A DNA stretch of 64,000 nt, from contig NZ_JARBUY010000004.1 in NCBI RefSeq assembly GCF_028882255.1, positions 198,328-262,327 on the forward strand. The letters are read 5' to 3'. This document shows positions 1 through 9,835 of the stretch, in pieces; positions within the stretch are counted from its first letter, which is position 1; every line of letters begins with the position of its first letter. The stretch is from Maribacter polysaccharolyticus (GTDB lineage Bacteria > Bacteroidota > Bacteroidia > Flavobacteriales > Flavobacteriaceae). Under the pieces are notes generated by a model that had not been told where the DNA came from, made no database searches, and was given only the letters and a program-made list of their open reading frames with translations. A program made the position numbers and the translations under genes.

Positions 1-49
1 TACCTCACCATCGTTAGGGTAACGAGCTATGTTTTCGCTACTCCTTGGT

Positions 50-3000
50 TTGGTTTTAAGGTGTCAGTTCTTTAATTTTAAGGATAGTTCACAGGAAAGG
101 ATTGGAATCATTCTACAACGAGATGTTGTGAATTGCTTTCAGTTCTTTAATTTTAAGGATAGTTCACAGGTACCGTGGCCAATTGGTTTACGCTGTCGCC
201 GTTGTGAATTGCTTTCAGTTCTTTAATTTTAAGGATAGTTCACAGGTGGAAGTCTTTGTTAAAAGTAGTCATGATGGTTGTGAATTGCTTTCAGTTCTTT
301 AATTTTAAGGATAGTTCACAGGAAAAGGAGGCTCATTAACGATTGTATATCGGTTGTGAATTGCTTTCAGTTCTTTAATTTTAAGGATAGTTCACAGGAC
401 TTATTTAAAACGGGATATTTCAACCCCGGTTGTGAATTGCTTTCAGTTCTTTAATTTTAAGGATAGTTCACAGGTGCCAAGAAAGAAACCCTTTTGCCAG
501 CTGCGTTGTGAATTGCTTTCAGTTCTTTAATTTTAAGGATAGTTCACAGGAGTAAGTTCGTTGAAGTAGAAAGAGGATAGTTGTGAATTGCTTTCAGTTC
601 TTTAATTTTAAGGATAGTTCACAGGCATTTTAAGCTGATACAATCGACCGTGTGCGTTGTGAATTGCTTTCAGTTCTTTAATTTTAAGGATAGTTCACAG
701 GTCGCGGCAAAAAGATGTAAAAAACGGTTTAGTTGTGAATTGCTTTCAGTTCTTTAATTTTAAGGATAGTTCACAGGTTCGGTTGAGATTTCATTGAAAC
801 GTGATGCGTTGTGAATTGCTTTCAGTTCTTTAATTTTAAGGATAGTTCACAGGCGTATCTAGGTTCAACCCTTCATAATCCCTGTTGTGAATTGCTTTCA
901 GTTCTTTAATTTTAAGGATAGTTCACAGGTCAGATTTACGAAAGGTTGGGAATGGACCCGTTGTGAATTGCTTTCAGTTCTTTAATTTTAAGGATAGTTC
1001 ACAGGTCAGATTACCAACGTAATGAACGGCTTTCAGTTGTGAATTGCTTTCAGTTCTTTAATTTTAAGGATAGTTCACAGGTTTATCGATCCTAGGTTTT
1101 TGATCTGCCCGTTGTGAATTGCTTTCAGTTCTTTAATTTTAAGGATAGTTCACAGGACCCACAACCGCAATTTTTTACTTTGACCGGTTGTGAATTGCTT
1201 TCAGTTCTTTAATTTTAAGGATAGTTCACAGGCGTGCCGGAAACACTTAGAAAAAGCCGATGTTGTGAATTGCTTTCAGTTCTTTAATTTTAAGGATAGT
1301 TCACAGGGGTTCTCAACGATGGCCGTGTTATAAGCCTGTTGTGAATTGCTTTCAGTTCTTTAATTTTAAGGATAGTTCACAGGCAATAAGCTGAATCACT
1401 TGTGTCACGTTCGGTTGTGAATTGCTTTCAGTTCTTTAATTTTAAGGATAGTTCACAGGGGCTGTAAAATTTACACGTTTGCGAGTGATGTTGTGAATTG
1501 CTTTCAGTTCTTTAATTTTAAGGATAGTTCACAGGCCATACTTTAAAACAAAATAACGGGGATCGTTGTGAATTGCTTTCAGTTCTTTAATTTTAAGGAT
1601 AGTTCACAGGAAACGAATATGAAACAGAACTTAAAAAGATGTTGTGAATTGCTTTCAGTTCTTTAATTTTAAGGATAGTTCACAGGGTTATCCGTTGAGG
1701 GTTTCAACCCGATAACGTTGTGAATTGCTTTCAGTTCTTTAATTTTAAGGATAGTTCACAGGATATTCACATTATTGGCTTCCGCATCGAGAGTTGTGAA
1801 TTGCTTTCAGTTCTTTAATTTTAAGGATAGTTCACAGGTAATTCTTCACAGCCCTTCTTTGAAAATTAGTTGTGAATTGCTTTCAGTTCTTTAATTTTAA
1901 GGATAGTTCACAGGTTCATAAATTACCCCGTCGATCGATAACTCGTTGTGAATTGCTTTCAGTTCTTTAATTTTAAGGATAGTTCACAGGGCAGAACCTA
2001 GAGAAGGCGATCCAGGCGGCGTTGTGAATTGCTTTCAGTTCTTTAATTTTAAGGATAGTTCACAGGAGAGGGAGTTTAACCTAAACCCTGACATATGTTG
2101 TGAATTGCTTTCAGTTCTTTAATTTTAAGGATAGTTCACAGGGCTACGGTAAAAGGCTTCAGCGGCCGATCTGTTGTGAATTGCTTTCAGTTCTTTAATT
2201 TTAAGGATAGTTCACAGGGGATATTTTTTTTTTAATGAAGTAGAAAGTGTTGTGAATTGCTTTCAGTTCTTTAATTTTAAGGATAGTTCACAGGTACTTG
2301 TCTTTGGTCGATAATGTCACAGTAGTTGTGAATTGCTTTCAGTTCTTTAATTTTAAGGATAGTTCACAGGTTTTTAGAACGTTTAGTAATGAACTATATG
2401 TTGTGAATTGCTTTCAGTTCTTTAATTTTAAGGATAGTTCACAGGATCTAAAGGTTGATTGGATCGACTATAGAAGTTGTGAATTGCTTTCAGTTCTTTA
2501 ATTTTAAGGATAGTTCACAGGCAGAAGCCATTGGTTGACAAGGTAGCGGCGTTGTGAATTGCTTTCAGTTCTTTAATTTTAAGGATAGTTCACAGGCGAG
2601 GCCCTGAAAAACGGAAGGACGTTGCCGTTGTGAATTGCTTTCAGTTCTTTAATTTTAAGGATAGTTCACAGGTTCGGTTATAGTATCCATGAAAACAAAA
2701 GTGTTGTGAATTGCTTTCAGTTCTTTAATTTTAAGGATAGTTCACAGGAAAAAGCTACGTGCGAAAAAGGCAAAGGCGGTTGTGAATTGCTTTCAGTTCT
2801 TTAATTTTAAGGATAGTTCACAGGGTGGACATTGATAATAATTGGACTATTGAAGTTGTGAATTGCTTTCAGTTCTTTAATTTTAAGGATAGTTCACAGG
2901 TTCACCACAAAAGGAGTGACCTTGGCTTTTGTTGTGAATTGCTTTCAGTTCTTTAATTTTAAGGATAGTTCACAGGACCGTCAAGAAACGCGAATTGGCT

Positions 3001-3204
3001 TTGAAGGTTGTGAATTGCTTTCAGTTCTTTAATTTTAAGGATAGTTCACAGGATATTGGACAGGGTAAGTATTCAACACTCCGTTGTGAATTGCTTTCAG
3101 TTCTTTAATTTTAAGGATAGTTCACAGGTAGTTGGTTGCCATACTCCCATAGTATCGTGTTGTGAATTGCTTTCAGTTCTTTAATTTTAAGGATAGTTCA
3201 CAGG
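50..3204 (+). CRISPR. Type II-C CRISPR array, 41 full repeats plus one decayed repeat
   Basis: The 46-bp repeat begins GTTGTGAATTGCTTTCAG and ends AAGGATAGTTCACAGG. Full copies start at 125, 201, 277, 353, 429, 505, 580, 656 and so on, the last at 3159-3204. The copies I read appear identical. Spacers are 29-30 bp, giving a 75-76 bp period. The copy at 50-95 has lost its first 14 bases and marks the old, distal end, so new spacers probably enter at the cas2-proximal end near 3204. The strand is set by the tracrRNA anti-repeat at 9836-9852, which complements the first part of the repeat as read on the plus strand. The array is therefore read toward cas2, opposite to the cas genes, as described for other II-C loci. 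Repeat length, Cas9 size and absence of csn2 or cas4 agree with a Bacteroidota II-C system. Confidence 0.98.
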
Positions 3205-3230
3205 ATACCCGCCATAATTGGCTGGTATCC
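3203..3230. repeat. Hairpin at the array/leader junction
   Basis: GGATACC at 3203-3209 pairs with GGTATCC at 3224-3230. After one mismatch, GCCA at 3211-3214 pairs with TGGC at 3219-3222, leaving a small AT loop. The stem uses the last two bases of the final repeat. It could end array transcription on the plus strand, although only a weak T run follows. It could also mark the integration end of the array. The structure is directly visible; its role is inference. Confidence 0.6.
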
Positions 3231-3274
3231 TGTTCTTTAAGACTAGTCGTAGAAATAAAAAAATGTGCCAATTG

Positions 3275-3300
3275 AGGTCTCGACTGCGCTCGACCTGACA
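3275..3300 (+). repeat. Palindromic REP-like element, copy A
   Basis: The unit begins with AGGTC, has the core CGACTGCGCTC, closes with GACCT and ends with GACA. The outer five bases are complementary. It lies in the short leader stretch between the array and cas2. With copy B and a 27-bp linker it forms a doublet that resembles the doublet at 4162-4239 on the far side of cas2. Confidence 0.85.
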
Positions 3301-3327
3301 AATAATGGGATTGCTTCTTTATCAATT

Positions 3328-3353
3328 AGGTCTCGACTGCGCTCGACCTGACA
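3328..3353 (+). repeat. Palindromic REP-like element, copy B
   Basis: Same sequence and orientation as copy A: AGGTC stem, CGACTGCGCTC core, GACCT closing stem. It ends nine bases before the cas2 stop codon region, so it sits directly at the 3' end of cas2. Confidence 0.85.
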
Positions 3354-3362
3354 TTTTGAATG

Positions 3363-3749
<387 letters not shown>

Positions 3750-3815
3750 CTAAAGTCCATGGTTCCCAGCGCTATAGCAATTGAGCCTAAACACATTTAA
3801 ATTGGCTAACATAGG

Positions 3816-3839
3816 TCAGGTCGAGCGCAGTCGAGACCT
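3816..3839 (-). repeat. Palindromic REP-like element, copy C (inverted)
   Basis: This copy is the reverse complement of the others, reading TCAGGTCGAGCGCAGTCGAG then ACCT on the plus strand. It is the only inverted copy. It abuts the 3' end of the GIY-YIG remnant, whose stop codon is at 3843-3845, and so forms an inverted pair with copy D across that remnant. Confidence 0.85.
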
Positions 3840-3842
3840 CAT

Positions 3843-4153
3843 TCAAGGTTTATATTTAAAATGGCTCGCATTCCTGTATTTGGCCAAAATGCACAACAGT
3901 TCTTCATTCCCGTTGGCCAAGCCCCATTTCTTTGTACTACTCTACTTCTTTAGTTGTTTCGCTATGGCAATCGCTGTTCCATTTCATTGAACGTTTCGTG
4001 TCCTATTAAGCGTACCGGTCTTCGTTTATAGGTAAAACCGATTTTGTTTATCCCCAACTGATGCTCATCGAAACGCCTGGCTTTATCGTTCGTAACCCCA
4101 GTGTACACTAGGTTGTCTTTGTATTCCAGCATGCACACTTTATACGTTTTCAT
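3843..4153 (-). pseudogene. GIY-YIG nuclease-domain gene, frameshifted
   Basis: The intact part (4153 down to about 3980) encodes a GIY-YIG fold: YKVCMLEYKDNLVYTGVT, then the catalytic-type Arg in NDKARRFDEHQ, then FTYKRRPVRL and HETFNEMEQ. The open frame then stops early after 63 residues. In other frames the same strand continues as IAIAKQLKK and then as KKWGLANGNEELL through NASHFKYKP, ending at the stop at 3843-3845. This matches the C-terminal part of small UvrC-like GIY-YIG proteins of about 80-100 residues, so at least two frameshifts are present. The remnant lies between cas1 and cas2 and is bounded within 4 and 8 bp by inverted palindromes C and D. Family membership is well supported; its role in the locus is unknown. 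Confidence 0.8.
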
Positions 4154-4161
4154 GGGCTTTT

Positions 4162-4187
4162 AGTTCTCGACTGCGCTCGAACTGACA
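4162..4187 (+). repeat. Palindromic REP-like element, copy D
   Basis: The stem here is AGTTC/GAACT instead of AGGTC/GACCT, so one base pair has changed on both sides while the core CGACTGCGCTC is kept. It lies eight bases upstream of the GIY-YIG remnant start, in inverted orientation to copy C. Confidence 0.85.
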
Positions 4188-4213
4188 AATAATCGGTTGC
4201 TTTTTTAATAATG

Positions 4214-4239
4214 AGGTCTCGACTGCGCTCGACCTGACA
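4214..4239 (+). repeat. Palindromic REP-like element, copy E
   Basis: Stem AGGTC/GACCT with the same core. The linker between D and E (AATAATCGGTTGC then a T run) resembles the linker between A and B, so D-E looks like a second copy of the A-B doublet. Confidence 0.85.
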
Positions 4240-4261
4240 CTCGGTTCTTCCTTTACTTTTG

Positions 4262-4288
4262 AGGACCCGACTGCGCTCGTCCTTACAT
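4262..4288 (+). repeat. Palindromic REP-like element, copy F
   Basis: The stem is AGGAC/GTCCT, a second compensatory variant, with CGACTGCGCTC in the middle. It ends six bases before the cas1 stop codon region at 4295. Confidence 0.8.
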
Positions 4289-4294
4289 TTATGT

Positions 4295-5200
4295 TCATTT
4301 TACGTATTGAAATTCTGGATACAACAACCTACGACCACTACCCAAAAAACATTCATACAGACTATTGGTGGTGCGGCTCATGGCATTCATTAATGGGCTT
4401 TGTTTCCCATCGATCACCACGTCCATCGCCGGTATGCTTAAAAGTTCTGCTTTCAAATTTTGATTCAATTCTTCCAACTGGCACCCCGTTTCCACAATGT
4501 CGTACACCAAGGCATCTACAAAAGGCCTATAGGGCTCCATGATATCATCGGCCAAACAAAAGGCGTTGTACTTATTGCGATGATAAATACCGATAGCGGG
4601 TAATAAGCCACTACTGCATAAGGCCCTTGCGGTTACGGCCCTTAGTATGGCATAACCATAATTCAGTAAATTGTTGGGGGCCATTCCTTTCTGGTTGCGA
4701 CTAAAACCGGCTATTTCAAATAGGTTTTGAAAATAATAAGCCGCAGCATAGGCTTCATGGTTGTCAGTGTCGCCACTTTTAACTTCTTTGGCCCAGCGTT
4801 TTAATTTTAGGGCATTTTTATCCCGTTGTAAAAGGTGTTGCGCCTGATTTTCAATTTTGGCCATTACGGTTTGTTGCCATAATTGTTTTTTAAGGGGTAT
4901 GCTGGCATTCAATTGGTGGCGCATACGCTCGGTCTGTTCGCTATGCCCAACCAAGGGTTGGAAAAACGAACAGGGCAAATGCTGTTTGTCGCAGGTTATG
5001 ACGGCGGTTTTGTTTTGCACCAACTTCATCAACAACCCATTGGTAACCGTAATCTGCGGATCTTCCAACACCACATAGCCCAAGTCCTCAATGGGGATGG
5101 TGGCCTCTTTTTTGCCTTCCTCCGGAAAGTTGACCACCAATTGCTCGTTCTTGGTGCTTAAATAAGCGGGATTACCGAAAAAGAGGGTGCGTTTGATCAT
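4295..5200 (-). CDS. cas1: CRISPR-associated endonuclease Cas1 (type II)
   Basis: This 301-residue protein is the integrase of the spacer acquisition complex. The N-terminal beta domain starts MIKRTLFFGNPAYLS. The alpha-helical catalytic domain carries the conserved metal ligands: Glu in NHEAYAAAYYF, His in GIYHRNKYNAF and Asp in LADDIMEPYRP. The NNLLNYGYAILRA motif is typical. The start codon lies four bases beyond the cas9 stop, so cas9 and cas1 are co-transcribed. Cas2, normally the next gene, is displaced by the palindrome/GIY-YIG insert. Confidence 0.97.
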   Translation of the reverse strand: MIKRTLFFGNPAYLSTKNEQLVVNFPEEGKKEATIPIEDLGYVVLEDPQITVTNGLLMKLVQNKTAVITCDKQHLPCSFFQPLVGHSEQTERMRHQLNASIPLKKQLWQQTVMAKIENQAQHLLQRDKNALKLKRWAKEVKSGDTDNHEAYAAAYYFQNLFEIAGFSRNQKGMAPNNLLNYGYAILRAVTARALCSSGLLPAIGIYHRNKYNAFCLADDIMEPYRPFVDALVYDIVETGCQLEELNQNLKAELLSIPAMDVVIDGKQSPLMNAMSRTTNSLYECFLGSGRRLLYPEFQYVK

Positions 5201-5204
5201 ACTA

Positions 5205-8200
5205 TTAAGCTTTGGTAATATTGCCTAACCTATCTACTTTGAGTTTGATGCATCTTTCTTTTATACTAATGCCTTCCAAACTTGCTGTTTTTACATCAAA
5301 TGAACCTGTTGTTTTTTGCTTCTTCTTATCAAATTTCATGTCGACTTCTTTCGGACAAATGGATTTTGATAATGAATTAGGTGTAAAATAACACGTTACA
5401 CCAGAGAAATCATTTACATTATAAATTCTTTTAAGTTGGACTTTGTTTAAATTATTAAAATCAATTGAACTGATTTTATCAAGCTCATCATCAGTTGGTA
5501 TATAAACGAGGTCTAAAGGTGAAAGTGTCATTTTATAATTTACTGAAACTTCTTTACCTTTAATAACAGCAGTATTACAAATAGGAGCTAAAGTTCTATT
5601 TTCCTTTGGATGATTTGCTACATCTTTCTGATGAATAATTACCATGTCTAAAGGTACCGTTTCATAATATTGTCCAACTTCATTTTTATAAATGTTAAAA
5701 TATAGATTAGGTGAACCCTGTACATATTTCTTTGAATTTATACCTTTAAAACCCAAGGTAAATCGTCCACTTCCTTTTTCGTAAGTACGAACTTTATAAA
5801 TTGGGTGATGAAATTTGCCTTCATTGAATTGAGTAATGTTTTTATTCATGTCTTCAATTCCTTCTGGAGAAAAGGCCAATTCTGGATTGTATTCTTTACT
5901 TTTTAAGTAGTTCTTAAGGATTTTTTGAATACCAGTATCTGTTATTTTACTTATTTTATTTTCAGCCTTTTCTTTAGTCTTTGCGTCTTTAAATAATGTC
6001 GCTAAATCATTTCGTTCTCGCGTGGCGGTTGTTATTTCTCCTTTACCAAGTTTGACCCAAGGTAAATTGACGATACCTGAAACCGTTTCCTCATGCATAG
6101 CCTTCCTTATAGCCCAATTATCCCCTTTGGTTTGCTTTCGTAGCTTTTTAACGGGTTTGCCGTTTTTGTCTAGATTTAAGTTGCCATTTTCATCTTTGTA
6201 TGACCAAAATTTGTTGTTGGCTTTATTGATAATGCGCAAGTTTTGCTTAAAGCTAATCACCGTTTTATCCAATTGATTTTTAGCCTCGGTTGTAAAACCT
6301 TGCCACGGCATTTGGAATGCTTTGGTATAATGGTTGTTTTCGTTTTTAATAAGCAACTTATCACGTAAACCGTAATTTTTATTTTCAGCATTCAAAGCAC
6401 TTAAATAATGACTATGGTTGCGTGTACAGCAAGCAACCACCAAGGCATCCAAAGCGTGATGTCGATGGTCTATTCGCTTCTTGTTAAAGCCTTTGAGCAA
6501 CGCTTCTGGAACAGTTGGGATGGTGTTGCCATTGGTATTGGTTGCGGTGAAGTCATTGGTTTGTGTTAATTGGTCCAAGCGCTCAAATCGTGGCAAGATA
6601 AGTTCGTTCCATTTGTCGTTCAACCCCCAATCGTTTTTAAGTTTTGAGGTTACCGAGCCTGTAACAGGAATCAAGTTTTTTGAAGTCGCTTCTTGCTCGC
6701 CCTCTTCACGAACAATATTACTCAACAAACCTTTTACTAATTTACTAATGTAGCGACTATCGTTCATTTGTCTGTTGATAAAACCTTCAGGAATATCCTC
6801 ACTCAATAGGTTTTTAAGCTTTTGTCGGTTATTTTTGAAGTATTGGTTAACATGGGCTTCATATTCTTCAAGACCTAATAATTTATGTCCATTGATAACA
6901 CTGCCACTTTTCTCTTTTAAATATTCAAATGCTGTTTTATTGTCTTTGTCTTCATTTACGGGACTTTCACAAATGATTTTATTGCTTAAAGAGTTGTCAA
7001 AATACCTGGATTGCGGTATGATATGCTCTATTTGATATTCGTGTGTAAATAATTTTGACAACGGAATGGGCTTTCCGGTATAAGGTGAGATATAGCCTTG
7101 ATCTAACCATAAACGATAGCGCTGTATTTCTTTTTGAGTTGGGTTATTGCTACGTCTAATCTTTGTAATTTCATCTTCACTAACTTTTGAATAATCTGCT
7201 TTTGGGTTTTGATAAACACCTTCTTCAAAGATTTTTAAAATATCTTGTTGGCTTGGTGAATAATCTCGCACGTCGCCTTCAATAGAAGCATCGTTCATTA
7301 AGTCTTTTAAAACTTCCCTGATACGATGGTTGGTGTTTTCATTTTCGCTATTTCTATCGGCTATTCTTTTTCGCTTATCAGCAGGATTTTTCATTTCACG
7401 CCCTAACTCTACGTGAATTTCGTTGAAAAAATTCGGTTTACTCTCACCATGATGTATCCAAATATCACGTACCACGCGCAATGTTTCGGTAACCACTTGC
7501 TCTACAATAGGATTGCGAAGTGAGTGTTGTTTGAAGATTTTTAGGTAGTCATCAATGTCCTGAGGGCTTTTCCAATCCTGGATATCGCCAACCTCTGAGT
7601 GCCTACCATAAACCAAATATGTGGCCTGATAGGTATTTAAGCCAATTAATGGGTTTTTATCTTTAAACGGAACAAAACTTTTAATGAGCTGCTTTCTTAC
7701 ATCATCATCACTGACATTTGCTAAAGCTTCAGCTAAATCTTTAGCCGTGTAATCCACTTTTAAGTCAAGGGCATTAACACGATCCATAATGGTATTTACT
7801 CGCTGTTTAACCTTATCTGAAATTACATTTTCGTTCCAATGTTTACCCCTACGCATTAAAGGCAACAATTTGTGCAATGCCTTTTGGGAATAGCTACCAT
7901 AATCGCTTTTGAAAGGCGGAAATTTGATGAAATTATCTACAAAAGACGTTTGCCCTAAATGATGTTTGTTAGCAAATTTTTCTAAAGCTGATTTATATTG
8001 ATTGATATCAGAAACCGAATAGATAATGTGCCAAAGTTGTTCTATTCTACTAATTAACGGGCTATTTTCGTTTGTGCCAAGTTGTGTCTTTTCATCTAAA
8101 AAAGCGTTTATATCATCAATGCCTTCTACTTTGCTCAAACGCGAAATGAATTGCGCTCTGGTTTCGCCAAATGGATATGTTTTATCTTCTACATAATTCC

Positions 8201-9740
8201 ATCGGTAATGGTCTTTTTCTGATTTATCGATTGACCTTTTATCTATAAAGTATTTTACAAATTGCTTTTGTTCCAGTTCTTTTTTGCTCTGTAAAAAATC
8301 GAATAAGGCGATCCAATCCTCCTCATTCGGCAACAGTTTTTCTGTTACATCGGTTAGCTCGCCTTTATCAGTAGCTACTTTATTATAGATTTTTAAATTT
8401 TGTAACCATTGCCAAATCCTAAACTCTTGAAATAAGGGATGCGATTTTGGGACGGCTTTCACCACCTGTTTAATTTTTTCTTTTTCACCGGTTTCTTTAT
8501 TGATCTTAAAATAAGTTCGTTGCTCTAATTGACACCCTGAAATGTTTGATTTTTGGCTTTTCAAGGGACGTTGATAAAAAATAATATCCTCCATCAACAA
8601 GTACACAAAGTCGCGGTTTTTTATGGCATTTTGGTGTGCTTCATTTCTTGGATACAATTCTTTAACACAAGCTTCGTACAGGGCAGCTGAAAACAGTTCG
8701 GGCTGTAATTCCATTTGTTTGGTTAATATTCTTTTGAATTCATCTTTGTAAAACTTACGCTCAATGGTTTTTACCAGCTTCCCTCTTATTTTTTGTGTTG
8801 GGTTTTCAAGTAAGGTTTCATAAATAAATTCACCTACGGTTTTGTTCGAGCGCTCTATATCCTGTTCGGTTTTAGCTTTTATGGCAGCCCAATCTTTTTC
8901 AGAATCAACAGCTTTATAAGTCCTTTTTATATCTCCATTTTTTAGAGTTTTTATAGTTACAATGAACTCTTTTGTTCGATCAATCCAATCTTCAGTTTTT
9001 ACAACTTGTTTATCATATTTCCAACCATTTTCAAAAAACACATCGAAGAGTGGCTTTCCTTTTATAACTTCACCAGAATCAACGACCTCTTTTACTCTCA
9101 GTTGAACAAAATGTTTGTCTTTGTTATCATCTATTTCTTCGCCTCTCAATTGATAATACCCTCGCTTTTGATTAAAATTCAGAATAATCCATGCCAACTC
9201 TTGTTTGGTCAATGGCTGTAAAAGCGCTTTTTTACGTAAATAATAAAGGGTCCAATCATACGGCACTTTAGTTTCTTTGCCGATAGACTTAATGTAAAAC
9301 AACTCAGGATGAGTCTTTTTAAATTCCCCGAGCATCTCATTAAAGGACGATTTAAAAATAAACTCGTGCTTGCCAGCAGCATTAGGCTCATAATTCAATT
9401 TTACTTCTTTACCATCTTTAAATTGACCTAATCGCTTTTCAAAGTCTATGTGTTCTACATAATGCTGTGGCAAAAAACCAAGTATATGTAATACACGATG
9501 TAAACGCTCTCTGCGTAAATTATCACGTTGGTATAAACGTCTGACGCCCCGATACCCAGTTCTTTCGGCAGTTTGGGAATGTGATTGTCCAGCATCGAAC
9601 TTTCCCAAAATATCCGCGCTCATCGGTATAATCCGAACGCCTAAATCGTTAATTTTACCTTCTTTTTTATCAAATTCATGTTCTATTAAGCTCCACCCAA
9701 TACTATTGGTCCCTAAATCCAAACCTAAAATTCGTTTCAT
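5205..9740 (-). CDS. cas9: Type II-C CRISPR endonuclease Cas9
   Basis: This 1511-residue RNA-guided DNA endonuclease is large for II-C but in the range seen in Bacteroidota. RuvC-I is GLDLGTNSIGW with Asp8. An Arg-rich bridge helix lies at about 60-83 (ERTGYRGVRRLYQRDNLRRE). RuvC-II is IHVELGREMK with Glu778. HNH is YQIEHIIPQSRYFDN with His906. RuvC-III is KRIDHRHHALDALVVA with His1095 and Asp1098. All catalytic residues are present, so the enzyme should be active. The gene is visibly more AT-rich than its chromosomal neighbours, which fits an acquired defence locus. It is transcribed away from the tracrRNA, with about 95 bp between its start and the anti-repeat. Confidence 0.98.
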   Translation of the reverse strand: MKRILGLDLGTNSIGWSLIEHEFDKKEGKINDLGVRIIPMSADILGKFDAGQSHSQTAERTGYRGVRRLYQRDNLRRERLHRVLHILGFLPQHYVEHIDFEKRLGQFKDGKEVKLNYEPNAAGKHEFIFKSSFNEMLGEFKKTHPELFYIKSIGKETKVPYDWTLYYLRKKALLQPLTKQELAWIILNFNQKRGYYQLRGEEIDDNKDKHFVQLRVKEVVDSGEVIKGKPLFDVFFENGWKYDKQVVKTEDWIDRTKEFIVTIKTLKNGDIKRTYKAVDSEKDWAAIKAKTEQDIERSNKTVGEFIYETLLENPTQKIRGKLVKTIERKFYKDEFKRILTKQMELQPELFSAALYEACVKELYPRNEAHQNAIKNRDFVYLLMEDIIFYQRPLKSQKSNISGCQLEQRTYFKINKETGEKEKIKQVVKAVPKSHPLFQEFRIWQWLQNLKIYNKVATDKGELTDVTEKLLPNEEDWIALFDFLQSKKELEQKQFVKYFIDKRSIDKSEKDHYRWNYVEDKTYPFGETRAQFISRLSKVEGIDDINAFLDEKTQLGTNENSPLISRIEQLWHIIYSVSDINQYKSALEKFANKHHLGQTSFVDNFIKFPPFKSDYGSYSQKALHKLLPLMRRGKHWNENVISDKVKQRVNTIMDRVNALDLKVDYTAKDLAEALANVSDDDVRKQLIKSFVPFKDKNPLIGLNTYQATYLVYGRHSEVGDIQDWKSPQDIDDYLKIFKQHSLRNPIVEQVVTETLRVVRDIWIHHGESKPNFFNEIHVELGREMKNPADKRKRIADRNSENENTNHRIREVLKDLMNDASIEGDVRDYSPSQQDILKIFEEGVYQNPKADYSKVSEDEITKIRRSNNPTQKEIQRYRLWLDQGYISPYTGKPIPLSKLFTHEYQIEHIIPQSRYFDNSLSNKIICESPVNEDKDNKTAFEYLKEKSGSVINGHKLLGLEEYEAHVNQYFKNNRQKLKNLLSEDIPEGFINRQMNDSRYISKLVKGLLSNIVREEGEQEATSKNLIPVTGSVTSKLKNDWGLNDKWNELILPRFERLDQLTQTNDFTATNTNGNTIPTVPEALLKGFNKKRIDHRHHALDALVVACCTRNHSHYLSALNAENKNYGLRDKLLIKNENNHYTKAFQMPWQGFTTEAKNQLDKTVISFKQNLRIINKANNKFWSYKDENGNLNLDKNGKPVKKLRKQTKGDNWAIRKAMHEETVSGIVNLPWVKLGKGEITTATRERNDLATLFKDAKTKEKAENKISKITDTGIQKILKNYLKSKEYNPELAFSPEGIEDMNKNITQFNEGKFHHPIYKVRTYEKGSGRFTLGFKGINSKKYVQGSPNLYFNIYKNEVGQYYETVPLDMVIIHQKDVANHPKENRTLAPICNTAVIKGKEVSVNYKMTLSPLDLVYIPTDDELDKISSIDFNNLNKVQLKRIYNVNDFSGVTCYFTPNSLSKSICPKEVDMKFDKKKQKTTGSFDVKTASLEGISIKERCIKLKVDRLGNITKA

Positions 9741-9822
9741 GTATATAAAGTTTGTTTAAAAGTAAATAGAAACCTGCGCATTACCTTACAGAAAAGTGTA
9801 ATGCCATTAATAATCTTTTTAT

Positions 9823-9830
9823 TACATTTG
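9823..9830 (+). promoter_or_regulatory. Putative tracrRNA promoter, -7 box
   Basis: TACATTTG matches the Bacteroidota TAnnTTTG -7 consensus. It would place the transcription start at about 9834-9838, right at the first base of the anti-repeat. No clear TTTG lies 19-20 bases upstream; that position holds GTAATGC, part of a repeated heptamer. Confidence 0.6.
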
Positions 9831-9835
9831 CATTA

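Noticed and set aside
29-226. Open frame through the start of the array
   Set aside because: It is made of repeat and spacer sequence read in frame; the repeated NCFQFFNFKDSSQ peptide is the repeat itself.
2298-2501. Open frame inside the array
   Set aside because: Same artefact as above: repeats translated with spacers between them.
9741-9777. cas9 promoter box TACTTTTA on the minus strand
   Set aside because: It resembles the -7 consensus, but no -33 element is found at the right distance, so I did not list it as a feature.
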